This document shows positions 26,410 to 35,163 of a DNA stretch of 64,000 nt, one piece after another. The stretch lies in contig NZ_JADNBB010000008.1 of assembly GCF_015550595.1 (NCBI RefSeq), forward strand, positions 62,001 to 126,000, read 5' to 3'. The notes below the pieces were generated by a model that did not search any database, was not told the DNA's origin, and was given only the letters and a program-made list of their open reading frames with translations. The first letter of the stretch is position 1, and every line of letters starts with the position of its first letter. The DNA comes from Parabacteroides goldsteinii. Its GTDB lineage: Bacteria; Bacteroidota; Bacteroidia; Bacteroidales; Tannerellaceae. A program made the position numbers and the translations under genes.

Positions 26410-28209
26410 TTATTTACCAGAAAGTTTTTCTTTCAAAGCAGCCAGTTCTTCAATGTCACCCAGTGTGGTTTTTTCAACCGGACCGGTTACCATTGCTGAA
26501 CCTTCATCTTCTTTCTTGTTACGTTTAGCTGCCGGTTTTTTGTCGCCTGCAGGTGCGTCTTTCTTAGCGCCCTTCTGTTCATCTTCGAAGATGCGGCTAT
26601 GAGAAAGGATGATACGTTTTGCTTCTTTGTTGAATTCGATTACCTTGAACTGCAGTTTTTCGTCAACAACAGCCTGAGAGCCGTCTTCTTTTACCAGGTG
26701 TTTCGGAGTTGCGAAACCTTCTACACCGTAAGGCAGAGAAACTACAGCGCCCTTATCCAGTACTTCGATGATTGTTCCTTCGTGGATTGAACCTACTGTA
26801 AAGATAGTTTCAAATACATCCCAAGGATTTTCTTCCAGTTGTTTGTGACCTAAGCTCAAACGACGGTTTTCCTTGTCGATTTCCAGAACCTGAACTTCGA
26901 TTTCTGCACCGATCTGAGTGAATTCGCTCGGGTGTTTGATCTTCTTAGTCCAAGAAAGGTCAGAGATGTGGATCAGTCCGTCTACGCCTTCTTCGATTTC
27001 TACAAATACACCGAAGTTAGTGAAGTTGCGTACTTTAGCAGTGTGGCGTGAACCAACCGGGAAGCGAGATTCGATATCTTCCCATGGGTCAGCTTTCAGC
27101 TGTTTGATACCCAGAGACATCTTACGTTCGTCACGATCCAAAGTCAGGATAACTGCTTCGATTTCGTCACCAACCTTCATGAAGTCCTGAGCAGAACGCA
27201 GGTGCTGAGTCCAGCTCATTTCTGATACGTGGATCAAACCTTCTACGCCCGGAGCGATTTCGATGAATGCACCGTAGTCAGCCATAACAACCACTTTACC
27301 TTTTACTTTGTCACCAACTTTCAGGTTAGTATCCAAAGCATCCCAAGGATGCGGAGTCAATTGTTTCAAGCCAAGAGCGATACGTTTCTTTTCATCATCG
27401 AAGTCAAGGATAACAACATTGATCTTCTGATCAAGCTGAACGATTTCTTCCGGATGAGAAACACGGCCCCAAGAAAGGTCTGTGATGTGGATCAAACCGT
27501 CTACGCCACCCAGGTCGATGAATACACCGTAAGAAGTGATGTTTTTAACAGTTCCTTCCAGAACCTGTCCTTTTTCCAGTCTGGAGATAATGTCTTTCTT
27601 CTGTGCTTCAAGCTCTGCTTCGATAAGAGCTTTGTGAGATACAACAACGTTTTTGAATTCCTGGTTGATCTTCACGATCTTGAATTCCATTGTCTTACCT
27701 ACGAATACGTCATAGTCGCGGATAGGTTTAACGTCGATCTGAGAACCCGGTAAGAATGCTTCGATACCGAATACGTCAACGATCATACCGCCCTTAGTAC
27801 GACATTTGATGTAACCTTTGATAATTTCGTCTTTTTCAAGAGCTTCGTTAACACGATCCCAAGAGCGTGTAGCGCGAGCTTTCTTGTGAGAAAGGATCAA
27901 CTGTCCTTTTTTGTCTTCCTGGTTTTCGATGTATACTTCTACTTCGTCACCAATTTTCAGATCCGGATTGTAACGGAATTCCGCCATTGATACAACACCG
28001 TCTGATTTGAAACCGATGTTAACTACAACTTCACGTTTGTTCATTGCAGTAACGGTTCCCATAACGACTTCCTTATCCTTTACAGTGTTCAGGGTTTCGT
28101 CATACGTTTTTACAAGGTCGTCCTTGCTTACGTCACCGTAAGATTCGCCCATTTCATAGGCGTCCCAGTTGAAATCGTCAACCGGCTGAATGTTCTTTAA
28201 ATTTTCCAT
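26410..28209 (-). CDS. rpsA: 30S ribosomal protein S1
   Basis: The 599-aa protein has multiple S1 RNA-binding repeats, each ending in a DLSW- or EMSW-type segment (GLIHITDLSWGRVSHPEE, GLIHVSEMSW, GLIHISDLSW). It brings mRNA to the 30S subunit. In Bacteroidetes, which rarely use Shine-Dalgarno pairing, S1 is thought to be especially important. The C-terminal 50 residues are Lys/Ala-rich. It is monocistronic. Confidence 0.96.
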   Translation of the reverse strand: MENLKNIQPVDDFNWDAYEMGESYGDVSKDDLVKTYDETLNTVKDKEVVMGTVTAMNKREVVVNIGFKSDGVVSMAEFRYNPDLKIGDEVEVYIENQEDKKGQLILSHKKARATRSWDRVNEALEKDEIIKGYIKCRTKGGMIVDVFGIEAFLPGSQIDVKPIRDYDVFVGKTMEFKIVKINQEFKNVVVSHKALIEAELEAQKKDIISRLEKGQVLEGTVKNITSYGVFIDLGGVDGLIHITDLSWGRVSHPEEIVQLDQKINVVILDFDDEKKRIALGLKQLTPHPWDALDTNLKVGDKVKGKVVVMADYGAFIEIAPGVEGLIHVSEMSWTQHLRSAQDFMKVGDEIEAVILTLDRDERKMSLGIKQLKADPWEDIESRFPVGSRHTAKVRNFTNFGVFVEIEEGVDGLIHISDLSWTKKIKHPSEFTQIGAEIEVQVLEIDKENRRLSLGHKQLEENPWDVFETIFTVGSIHEGTIIEVLDKGAVVSLPYGVEGFATPKHLVKEDGSQAVVDEKLQFKVIEFNKEAKRIILSHSRIFEDEQKGAKKDAPAGDKKPAAKRNKKEDEGSAMVTGPVEKTTLGDIEELAALKEKLSGK

Positions 28210-28284
28210 TCTCTAATTGTTAATACTTAAGTTTGTTTTAATTAGTAAGTTAGACATTATGTTGTCATCTCTCAAAAATCGGGG

Positions 28285-28314
28285 CAAAGGTAACTCTTTT
28301 TTTCTGATAGACAA
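28285..28314 (-). promoter_or_regulatory. rpsA promoter
   Basis: On the minus strand TTG (complement of 28312-28314), 19 nt and TACCTTTG (complement of 28285-28292) form a consensus promoter. The leader to the ATG at 28209 is about 70 nt. Confidence 0.72.
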
Positions 28315-28486
28315 TAGTTTTGCTCTGGAAAATACGTTTCTATACCTCTTGTTTTCTTTTGTCGGGGCAATACAGCTTCGCGTATCTGTCCTTCAGGTCG
28401 TTTTTTGTTTTTTATTGAATAGAATGTATTGATTATTAATCGATTTCGGTAAAATCCATTATCTTTGCGGCTTATTACACCAGATT

Positions 28487-30574
28487 ATGTATAAAGGTCG
28501 TTTTCGCCTCGAACTAAAACAGAGTCTTTTCTGTGTTTTTTGTATACTTTGTATATTTATATGTATGAAGTCTACAGCAGTAAACCGTACTACCCGTCTG
28601 GATAGCCTGAAAACAGTCCTGTCTTCAGAACCGGCACCGGATGTCACTATTAAAACATTAAAAGAATTAGCCCACTTGTACCGGCAAGAACCGGAAGAAG
28701 TTGTTTTTCTGCATCGGCTATTGGATATTGGAAACCGGGTTGATTCTGTGCAGACCGTATATGCTGCAGCTGCCAATCTATCGCGTTACTATTATGATGC
28801 CAACCAGTCGGATAGCGTAGTTTATTGGGCTAAATATATCGATTCGATAGGAAAGAGCCGGCAAGAACTTCCTGATGGTTTGTTCGATGCTTACAGTTAT
28901 GTCTGTCTGGATCATTTATGGATGGAGAACTATGAACTGGCGATGAATGAAGCCATTCGCCTTTATAATCAGGCCTGTGGCAAGAATCATGTCTACGGGC
29001 AGATTCGTTGTAGTGAGAATCTGGGGCATATTTACCAAGCTATACGGCGTGACAGTGATGCCGTTGCCGTTTTTCAGGCGGCACTTGATAAACAGGAGGA
29101 GATCGGAGAGAAGCTGACATTCAGTATTCGCCTGGTCTCTTACCAGTTGGAATCGCTCCTGCGTATCAATAAACTGGATAGTGCGGAAATATTACTGTCC
29201 CAATACAGGGAATTGTTGGACAGACAGGAAAAGGTGAACAGGGAGACAGGTGCTATTTACCCGGTAGATCGTTATCGTTGGATCATGCATTCCTTTTATG
29301 CGGAACTTTACCTGAAAAAGAAAGATCTTGTAAAATCGCGGCATTCTCTTGATTGCGCTGCTTCGTATGTCGGAAAAGAGACAATAGGCAACGATTTTGC
29401 CGTATTTGCATATCTTTATATACAGGCCCGTTATAACAAAGAGATCGGTAATTATACAGTAGCCCATAAATATATCGACAAACTGCTGGAAAACTGGAAG
29501 ACACCCGATTGTTTGCAATTGAAAGCGGATATCTTATCGGAGGCAGGAGATTCACTGAATGCTATTCAGGCTTATAAGGATGTCATATCGGAAACGTCCA
29601 AGATCAATAATGAAGCTTTTACCCGGCAGATCAATCAGCTTCGTACCCTGTATGATCTGAATGATAAAGAAATGCAGGAGAAAGAGTTGGAAATAAGCCG
29701 GATGAATGTGAATATAAAAGAGCATCAGCTGGTTATATCCATGTCGGTTTCCATTATTTTGTTGCTGATATTATATATCCTTTATGTTTCGTTGCGCCGT
29801 ACCCGCCGGCTGAAGAATGAGTTGCAGAAAGAGAAAGATGCTTTGATCGAATCGGAGAAAAATCTGCGCATAGCAAAAGATAAAGCGGAAGAGGCGAGTT
29901 TGGCTAAAACAACTTTCATAGCCAATATCAGTCACGAAGTGCGGACACCCTTGAATGCGATCGTCGGTTTTGCCGGCCTGTTATCCGACTCCTCTTGCAC
30001 GGAGGAAGAAAGGGGAGAGTATTCGTCTATTATCAGTAATAATACCGAACTGTTGTTGAATCTGGTGAATGACGTCTTATGCCTTTCACAGATTGAAGCA
30101 GGGAACCTGAGTTTTTCCATTTCGCCTGTCTATCTGGTTGATTGTTGCCGGAATTCGATTGAAACCATCCGTCACCGGGTAACTGAGGGTGTCTCTTTGA
30201 CTTTTACTCCTGAAGATACTTCTTTACAATTGAATACTGACCCTTTGCGTTTGCAGCAATTACTGGTGAATCTGTTGATCAATGCCGCCAAGTTCACGGA
30301 AACGGGAAAAATAAATCTTTCTTTCCGTTTTGACCGGGAAAGGAACGTTGTTGATTTGATCGTCACGGATACCGGATGTGGAATACCTGCTGATAAGGTG
30401 AAACTAATATTTAAACGGTTTGAAAAAATTGACGAGTATAAACAAGGAACTGGCCTGGGATTATCGATTTGCCAGGTTATAGCAGAGGCTTTGGGCGGAT
30501 CAATCCGTGTTGATTCGAGCTACACACAAGGTGCCCGGTTTATTTTTACTCACCCTTATGAAATGCCTTCCTGA
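28487..30574 (+). CDS. TPR-containing hybrid-less sensor histidine kinase
   Basis: The 695-aa protein has an N-terminal signal or anchor helix (CVFCILCIFIC), about 370 residues of TPR-like helices (periplasmic by topology), a membrane span near 414-437 (SIILLLILYILYVSL), a coiled-coil linker, a HisKA domain with H483 (ANISHEVRTPLN) and an HATPase domain (DTGCGIPADKV, GTGLGLSICQ). No receiver or DNA-binding domain is fused, so a separate regulator is required. A -7 box TATCTTTG at 28460-28467 supports the start. The last 29 bp overlap the convergent gene at 30546. Confidence 0.9.
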   Translation: MYKGRFRLELKQSLFCVFCILCIFICMKSTAVNRTTRLDSLKTVLSSEPAPDVTIKTLKELAHLYRQEPEEVVFLHRLLDIGNRVDSVQTVYAAAANLSRYYYDANQSDSVVYWAKYIDSIGKSRQELPDGLFDAYSYVCLDHLWMENYELAMNEAIRLYNQACGKNHVYGQIRCSENLGHIYQAIRRDSDAVAVFQAALDKQEEIGEKLTFSIRLVSYQLESLLRINKLDSAEILLSQYRELLDRQEKVNRETGAIYPVDRYRWIMHSFYAELYLKKKDLVKSRHSLDCAASYVGKETIGNDFAVFAYLYIQARYNKEIGNYTVAHKYIDKLLENWKTPDCLQLKADILSEAGDSLNAIQAYKDVISETSKINNEAFTRQINQLRTLYDLNDKEMQEKELEISRMNVNIKEHQLVISMSVSIILLLILYILYVSLRRTRRLKNELQKEKDALIESEKNLRIAKDKAEEASLAKTTFIANISHEVRTPLNAIVGFAGLLSDSSCTEEERGEYSSIISNNTELLLNLVNDVLCLSQIEAGNLSFSISPVYLVDCCRNSIETIRHRVTEGVSLTFTPEDTSLQLNTDPLRLQQLLVNLLINAAKFTETGKINLSFRFDRERNVVDLIVTDTGCGIPADKVKLIFKRFEKIDEYKQGTGLGLSICQVIAEALGGSIRVDSSYTQGARFIFTHPYEMPS

Positions 30575-30911
30575 GTTTATAATCGAGAAATAAGAGTATC
30601 AGCGTCAGTATGCCGATATGGAAATAGAAACTAAAGGCTGAGAAGTCGATCTTTGGCCATGTTATTTGTGGCCATGTTATTTCGGGAAGTCCCATATAAT
30701 AAAAAATGGAAGCGATAGCCATCCCCAGTATCCCTAGCGAAGCTGCAATAACTGCTGCCAGCCCCAACCATTCGTTGCGCTTTTTGATTCTGACCGTTTC
30801 ACGGGTAATCTGCTGCATAACGTTCAGTCGGAAGGATACCGGCAATTCCTCTTCCGGCATTTGCCTGAACAGACTTTCCAGTATATCCGCGCTCTTTTTA
30901 TTATCATCCAT
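30546..30911 (-). CDS. Small membrane anti-sigma-like protein
   Basis: The 121-aa protein has a soluble N-terminal third (ILESLFRQMPEEELPVSFRLNVM) typical of anti-sigma partners, then two membrane spans (LGLAAVIAASLGILGMAIAS; FYFHIGILTLILLFL) separated by a repeated TWP segment (EITWPQITWPKID). It starts 2 bp after the ECF sigma gene and is surely co-transcribed. The sequence alone does not prove that it binds the sigma factor. Confidence 0.75.
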   Translation of the reverse strand: MDDNKKSADILESLFRQMPEEELPVSFRLNVMQQITRETVRIKKRNEWLGLAAVIAASLGILGMAIASIFYYMGLPEITWPQITWPKIDFSAFSFYFHIGILTLILLFLDYKLRKAFHKGE

Positions 30912-30913
30912 AT

Positions 30914-31471
30914 TTATTTATCCTCCATTCCTTTGATTAATACAAATAACTTTTTCCGTATGCGGTGTAGTTTCACTTTGATGTTGGATGTACTGAGACC
31001 GGTAATAACCGTCAGTTCGTCCACTGTCTTTTCCTTCATATAAAAAAGCAGGATTAATGCTCTTTCATCCGGAGGAAGCAGTGTAAGGGCAGCCTCCAGT
31101 TTATCGAGTTGCTCTGTCACTGTTGTACATCCTAACAACTCGCCTACCTCTTCTTCCGATACATTGCTGATCTGTGATTCTTCGATAGCAACGAATTCCT
31201 GTTTCTTTTTACGTAGTTCCGATATAGCCGTGTTGTAGGCAATACGATAAATCCAGGTAGAGAAGCTGCAATCGGCTTTGAACGACGGCAAGTTACGAAA
31301 AACTTTCATAAATACATCCTGCGCCAGCTCTTCCGCATCTTCCTTATTACGTATCATTTTAAGGATTAACGAATGAACCGGACGGCTGTATCTATCCAGA
31401 AGGCAGGCAAAACAACCTGTATCTCCGGCGGCTACTCTTTCTATATAATATGCGTCGCTATACAACTCCAT
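30914..31471 (-). CDS. RpoE-like ECF sigma-70 factor
   Basis: The 185-aa protein has region 2 (AEELAQDVFMKVFRNLPSF, FSTWIYRIAYN) and region 4 (LPPDERALILLFYMKEKTVDELTVITGLSTSNIKVKLHRIRKKL). It differs from the FecI-like factors of the PULs and is not near a susC gene. The -35/-10 motif upstream of it is repeated upstream of the divergent membrane-protein gene, indicating autoregulation and a shared local regulon. Confidence 0.93.
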   Translation of the reverse strand: MELYSDAYYIERVAAGDTGCFACLLDRYSRPVHSLILKMIRNKEDAEELAQDVFMKVFRNLPSFKADCSFSTWIYRIAYNTAISELRKKKQEFVAIEESQISNVSEEEVGELLGCTTVTEQLDKLEAALTLLPPDERALILLFYMKEKTVDELTVITGLSTSNIKVKLHRIRKKLFVLIKGMEDK

Positions 31472-31482
31472 CCTACCTTATG

Positions 31483-31507
31483 GACGCAAGTTCGGTAATT
31501 TGGTTAC
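31483..31507 (-). promoter_or_regulatory. ECF-type autoregulatory promoter of the sigma gene
   Basis: Read on the minus strand: GTAAC (complement of 31503-31507), 16 nt, CGTC (complement of 31483-31486). The predicted start point is only a few bases before the ATG at 31471, so the mRNA would be almost leaderless or a later start may be used. Confidence 0.6.
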
Positions 31508-31564
31508 AACTTACAACTATAAAAACACGAAATAAATCATTTATGTATTTTATCTTCTCTAACT

Positions 31565-31589
31565 GTAACCTTTTCAGCCAGGCTGCGTC
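31565..31589 (+). promoter_or_regulatory. ECF-type promoter of the 31632 gene
   Basis: GTAAC at 31565-31569, 16 nt, CGTC at 31586-31589: the same motif and spacing as in the sigma gene promoter, facing the opposite way and about 43 nt before the ATG at 31632. Confidence 0.6.
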
Positions 31590-31631
31590 AAACTAATAGA
31601 CGAATTAATAAAACATTTAATATTTACTGCT

Positions 31632-32021
31632 ATGATGAATTTTATTATGGTTCCGCTTATTATCGGAATAATTTGTGCCGGTATTTATGGCTTGTTCGAG
31701 TTGTTTGTACGGAAAAAAGAGAGATTAGCTATTATTGAGAAGATCGGAGATAAGCTGGATCCTTCTGCTTTTGATGCTAAAATCGGTTTACCCCGTTTGA
31801 CTACTAATTTTTCTTTTAGTTCATTGAAAACGGGTTGTCTGCTGATGGGGATTGGTTTGGGTATATTGTTTGGATTCTTCTTGTCGTTATCTACAAATGC
31901 GTATGATGATTACGAAATGCAAAGTGCTGTATATGGGGCTTCCGTCCTGTTATTCGGTGGACTTGGATTGATCATCGCCTTTGTTTTAGAATTGAAACTT
32001 TCGAAAGACAAAAATAAATAA
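31632..32021 (+). CDS. Three-span membrane protein, DUF6249-like
   Basis: The 129-aa protein has membrane segments near residues 5-23 (IMVPLIIGIICAGIYGLF), 68-86 (CLLMGIGLGILFGFFL) and 99-120 (GASVLLFGGLGLIIAFVL), with a charged loop KIGDKLDPSAFD. It resembles small Bacteroidetes proteins annotated DUF6249 (from memory). It is likely a target of the adjacent ECF sigma factor, pointing to an envelope-related role, which is inference. ATG codons 1 and 2 are both possible starts. Confidence 0.75.
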   Translation: MMNFIMVPLIIGIICAGIYGLFELFVRKKERLAIIEKIGDKLDPSAFDAKIGLPRLTTNFSFSSLKTGCLLMGIGLGILFGFFLSLSTNAYDDYEMQSAVYGASVLLFGGLGLIIAFVLELKLSKDKNK

Positions 32022-32041
32022 ATCGGAAGCTTTGTAAAAGA

Positions 32042-32069
32042 AAGGGTGAAGTTGCCAACTTCACCCTTC
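32042..32069. terminator. Terminator between convergent genes
   Basis: AAGGGTGAAGTT pairs with AACTTCACCCTT across a short loop; convergent genes end on both sides. Confidence 0.75.
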
Positions 32070-32075
32070 TTTGTC

Positions 32076-32717
32076 TTATAAATAGATCTCCCCGAAGAAC
32101 TCGGGACGATGGAAGTCCGGTGTCGGAACATCAATCGGATTCCAGCTTACAAAATGGGGAAACTCTGTATCATCAGCACATTTGTAGAAATTGCCGAGTA
32201 TCTTTTCCGGAAGATTTTCCGGATCGAGGCCCATTAACTGAAAAGGGATGGCTACAACCAACTCCCAGGAGTGTACTCCCAACTTTTCCGTGAATGGTTT
32301 ATTTTCCAGTGATGAATACCTGCGGATAGAAGCATATTCGTCGGAGGTCAGCGATCGTTTGATCTCACGTGATTGCCGACGGGCTGCATCACAGGTTCCG
32401 ATACAGTTGAATTCAAAATTCATGTAGTTGTGATCTTCTACCGTCTTCATAAAAAACTCCACACAACTATCGGTGTAAACAGGAGAGCCATCTACATTAT
32501 GAAGTGCTTTTAATGAATTGCCTTTCACAAAATAACGAATGTATAAATTGATGTCTGATCGTGCAATATCAAAGGCTACGATCGGTTTGTAAGGGTATTC
32601 CTCCCAATTGATTACGTCGATATACTCTCTGTGCGCTTTGCTTTCCAGCAAATATCCTGCGGATGATAAATCCAATACATCCAAGGTTACTAAATACGGT
32701 ACTTTAAGCTTCTTCAT
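32076..32717 (-). CDS. Carbohydrate-binding family 9-like protein
   Basis: The 213-aa protein matches the CBM9-like pattern in Bacteroidetes: a beta-sandwich with YPYKPIVAFDIARSD, DSCVEFFMK, MNFEFNCIGTCDA and a final FPHFVSWNPI-P-PDFHRPEFFG. There is no signal peptide, so it is probably cytoplasmic. It starts about 1 bp after the LysE-type gene stop and is co-transcribed with it. The ligand is unknown. Confidence 0.82.
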   Translation of the reverse strand: MKKLKVPYLVTLDVLDLSSAGYLLESKAHREYIDVINWEEYPYKPIVAFDIARSDINLYIRYFVKGNSLKALHNVDGSPVYTDSCVEFFMKTVEDHNYMNFEFNCIGTCDAARRQSREIKRSLTSDEYASIRRYSSLENKPFTEKLGVHSWELVVAIPFQLMGLDPENLPEKILGNFYKCADDTEFPHFVSWNPIDVPTPDFHRPEFFGEIYL

Positions 32718-32718
32718 G

Positions 32719-33378
32719 TTAATTATAGATTTGGAGTAACGGCAAATGGAAATATGAGGTGAGGAGAACTGACAATACTCCTACAATAGCCAAAATAATA
32801 ATGACTGTACCTACAATCCGATTTAACAACCATATTCCTCGTACATTAAACCACTTTTTTAATTTAGCAACTATATATGTGATACCGAACCACCATAGAA
32901 CGGCACCTAAACCAATACATGCGATCCCTCCTAACAACATCCAGACGGAATGATCCGGCAACACAAATCCAAAGCGTGCAAATAGACCTATATACAGAAG
33001 CACGATCAAAACGTTGCTAAAGGTAAGAAGAAAAGCTGTAATAAAATCCTGTGTGAACGATAACTTTTTTTCACGTTGCTTTTTTAAGTTTTTTACAGGA
33101 TTGGATTGGTATATATAGTAACCGAAAAGACCTAAGACAATACTTCCCATTAATTGGAGAGGGGCCTGGTTGGCTTCCACGAAATTGACGACAACCCCCA
33201 TTCCCAGGCAGGTGAGAGCTGCATATATGACATCCGATAAAGCTGCTCCCAGACCGGTTACCAGTCCGTGCCAGCGTCCTTTGTTCAATGTTCTTTGTAT
33301 ACACAACATACCTATCGGTCCCATCGGAGCCGATACGAGTATGCCTATCACAATTCCTTTACTAATAAGTCCCAGCAT
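32719..33378 (-). CDS. LysE-family exporter
   Basis: The 219-aa protein has about six membrane spans and the LysE/RhtB opening (GIVIGILVSAPMGPIGMLCIQRTLNKGRWHGLVTGLGAALSD). Members export amino acids or related small molecules. A -7 box TATCTTTG on the minus strand (complement of 33408-33415) lies about 30 bp before the start. Confidence 0.9.
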   Translation of the reverse strand: MLGLISKGIVIGILVSAPMGPIGMLCIQRTLNKGRWHGLVTGLGAALSDVIYAALTCLGMGVVVNFVEANQAPLQLMGSIVLGLFGYYIYQSNPVKNLKKQREKKLSFTQDFITAFLLTFSNVLIVLLYIGLFARFGFVLPDHSVWMLLGGIACIGLGAVLWWFGITYIVAKLKKWFNVRGIWLLNRIVGTVIIILAIVGVLSVLLTSYFHLPLLQIYN

Positions 33379-33453
33379 TATCCTTTTATTTTCTGCCCAA
33401 TAGTTTGCAAAGATAATGTCTATTCGCTGATAAAAAAAGGTAAAAACATAAAA

Positions 33454-33481
33454 ATGGCCTGGAACTTTTGCTCCAGGCCAT
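33454..33481 (-). terminator. PUL 2 terminator
   Basis: A 10-bp perfect stem (33454-33463 with 33472-33481, 8-nt loop) reads on the minus strand into a U-rich tract and lies about 30 bp after the last sulfatase gene. Confidence 0.85.
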
Positions 33482-33511
33482 TGAGTTATAATAGAAATAC
33501 TTTGTTTTAGT

Positions 33512-35062
33512 TTATTGTGGCTTAACAGTATTCTGTCGTACGCCTTTCAGTATAGATTGTAATTGATAGACAGTTTCCGGATATTTTAATGCCAGGTTTT
33601 CCTGTTCTCCTACTTTTGTCATATCATATAGCTGAGGAGTCTTGGAATAACCGGTCTCGATTTTCGGTCCCCAGGGTACCATGTTCGGTCCGTCGCTGGT
33701 TTCGATATATTTCCAGTCTTTTGTACGTACTGACAATGTATGATCGGATGCTTGTTCGATCACCCAGGGACGCTCGGTATTGTCTGTGCCCAGTAAAGTT
33801 CCCAGATAATTGTAACTATCGGGAGCGGCTCCCTTGGGAAGAACCGAACCAGTCAATGCAGCCAGTGATGCAAACCAGTCGACCTGCGACATTAAGGTGT
33901 CTGATACTTTACCTTTTTTTATTTCTTTCGGCCAACTGATAATGGCAGGAATGCGGGTTCCGGCTTCGAATGCACTGTATTTGCCTCCACGTAGCGGACC
34001 ACCCGGTTTGTGATCGCCCAGCAATTCTTCTGCCTGGTCTGCATAACCATCATCCACAACCGGACCGTTGTCGCTGGAAAGGATGATCAATGTGTTCTCT
34101 CTCAATCCCAGTCTGTCCAGTTCATCCAGAATCTGTCCGACACTCCAGTCGAATTGTACGATGGCATCGCCTCTCAACCCCATTGCGTTTTTACCTCTGA
34201 AGCGGTCGTGTGGGAAACGGGGTACATGTACGTCGTTTGTGGCGAAATACATAAAGAATGGTTTGTCCTTGTTTGCTTTGATGAAATCGAGGGCATGTGT
34301 CGTGATAGAGTCTGCCAGATTCTCATCTTTCCACAATGCTTTGCCGCCACCTTTCATATAGCCGATACGTCCGATGCCGTTCACGATAGCCATATCGTGA
34401 CCGTGGCTGTGTTTCAGGTTATATAGAAGTTCCGGATGATCTTTTCCCAACGGTTCGCCTTCGAAAGGTTTCTCGTAGCTTACTTCGATCGGTGCGGAAG
34501 GGTCGTAATTGGCCACTTTACCGTTTTCTATAAAGACACAGGGAACGCGATCGGCTGTAGCAGCCATAATATAAGAATAGTCGAATCCCAAATCTCCTAA
34601 AGCGGCGGGTAGCGGGGCATTCCAGTCCTGTTGGGCTGTCTTGTCTCCCAATCCCAGATGCCATTTGCCTAATGCTGCCGTTGTATAGCCTGCATTTTTG
34701 AACATATCTGCAATGGTATAACGTTCCGGACGGATAATCATTCCGGCATTACCGGCTGCGATGTCTGTTCCCGGCCTGCGCCATGCATATTCTCCGGTAA
34801 GCAGGGAATAACGGGAAGGGGTACTGGTTGCAGCTGTTGCGTGTGCATTCGTGAAACGGATACCGCTGTTTGCCAGTTTGTTTACGTTAGGTGTTTGCAC
34901 GCGGGTTGCTCCGTAACATTCCAGGTCGCCGTAACCGAGGTCGTCGGCATAGATAAAGATGACATTCGGGGTCTTTGCCTCTTTCGCTTTCTGAGCATGA
35001 GAGGCATTCGGAGAGAAACAAAAAGCTCCCAGTCCGAGTCCGATCAATACGTTTGATTTCAT
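33512..35062 (-). CDS. Secreted serine-type sulfatase A (PUL 2)
   Basis: The 516-aa S1-type sulfatase has a signal peptide, metal-binding DD at 40-41 (IYADDLGYGD) and the modification motif S80-T-P-S-R84 followed by YSLLTGEYAWR. Ser80 would be converted to formylglycine by an anaerobic sulfatase-maturing enzyme, not encoded in this window. The second metal site is SSDNGPV. It resembles arylsulfatase A-like exo-acting enzymes. It is the last gene of PUL 2. Confidence 0.92.
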   Translation of the reverse strand: MKSNVLIGLGLGAFCFSPNASHAQKAKEAKTPNVIFIYADDLGYGDLECYGATRVQTPNVNKLANSGIRFTNAHATAATSTPSRYSLLTGEYAWRRPGTDIAAGNAGMIIRPERYTIADMFKNAGYTTAALGKWHLGLGDKTAQQDWNAPLPAALGDLGFDYSYIMAATADRVPCVFIENGKVANYDPSAPIEVSYEKPFEGEPLGKDHPELLYNLKHSHGHDMAIVNGIGRIGYMKGGGKALWKDENLADSITTHALDFIKANKDKPFFMYFATNDVHVPRFPHDRFRGKNAMGLRGDAIVQFDWSVGQILDELDRLGLRENTLIILSSDNGPVVDDGYADQAEELLGDHKPGGPLRGGKYSAFEAGTRIPAIISWPKEIKKGKVSDTLMSQVDWFASLAALTGSVLPKGAAPDSYNYLGTLLGTDNTERPWVIEQASDHTLSVRTKDWKYIETSDGPNMVPWGPKIETGYSKTPQLYDMTKVGEQENLALKYPETVYQLQSILKGVRQNTVKPQ

Positions 35063-35163
35063 GATATTTTAAGTTTATATTAGTTTATGATAGTTCAGGA
35101 ACTAAAGGTCTGCATTTTTTTTCTAGTAGCCTTGTTTTATACCGTGTTTTTAACGGATATTGT

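Noticed and set aside
25824-30574. Receiver protein and histidine kinase as one two-component operon
   Set aside because: They are on opposite strands, separated by rpsA with its own promoter and terminator; partnership remains only a possibility.
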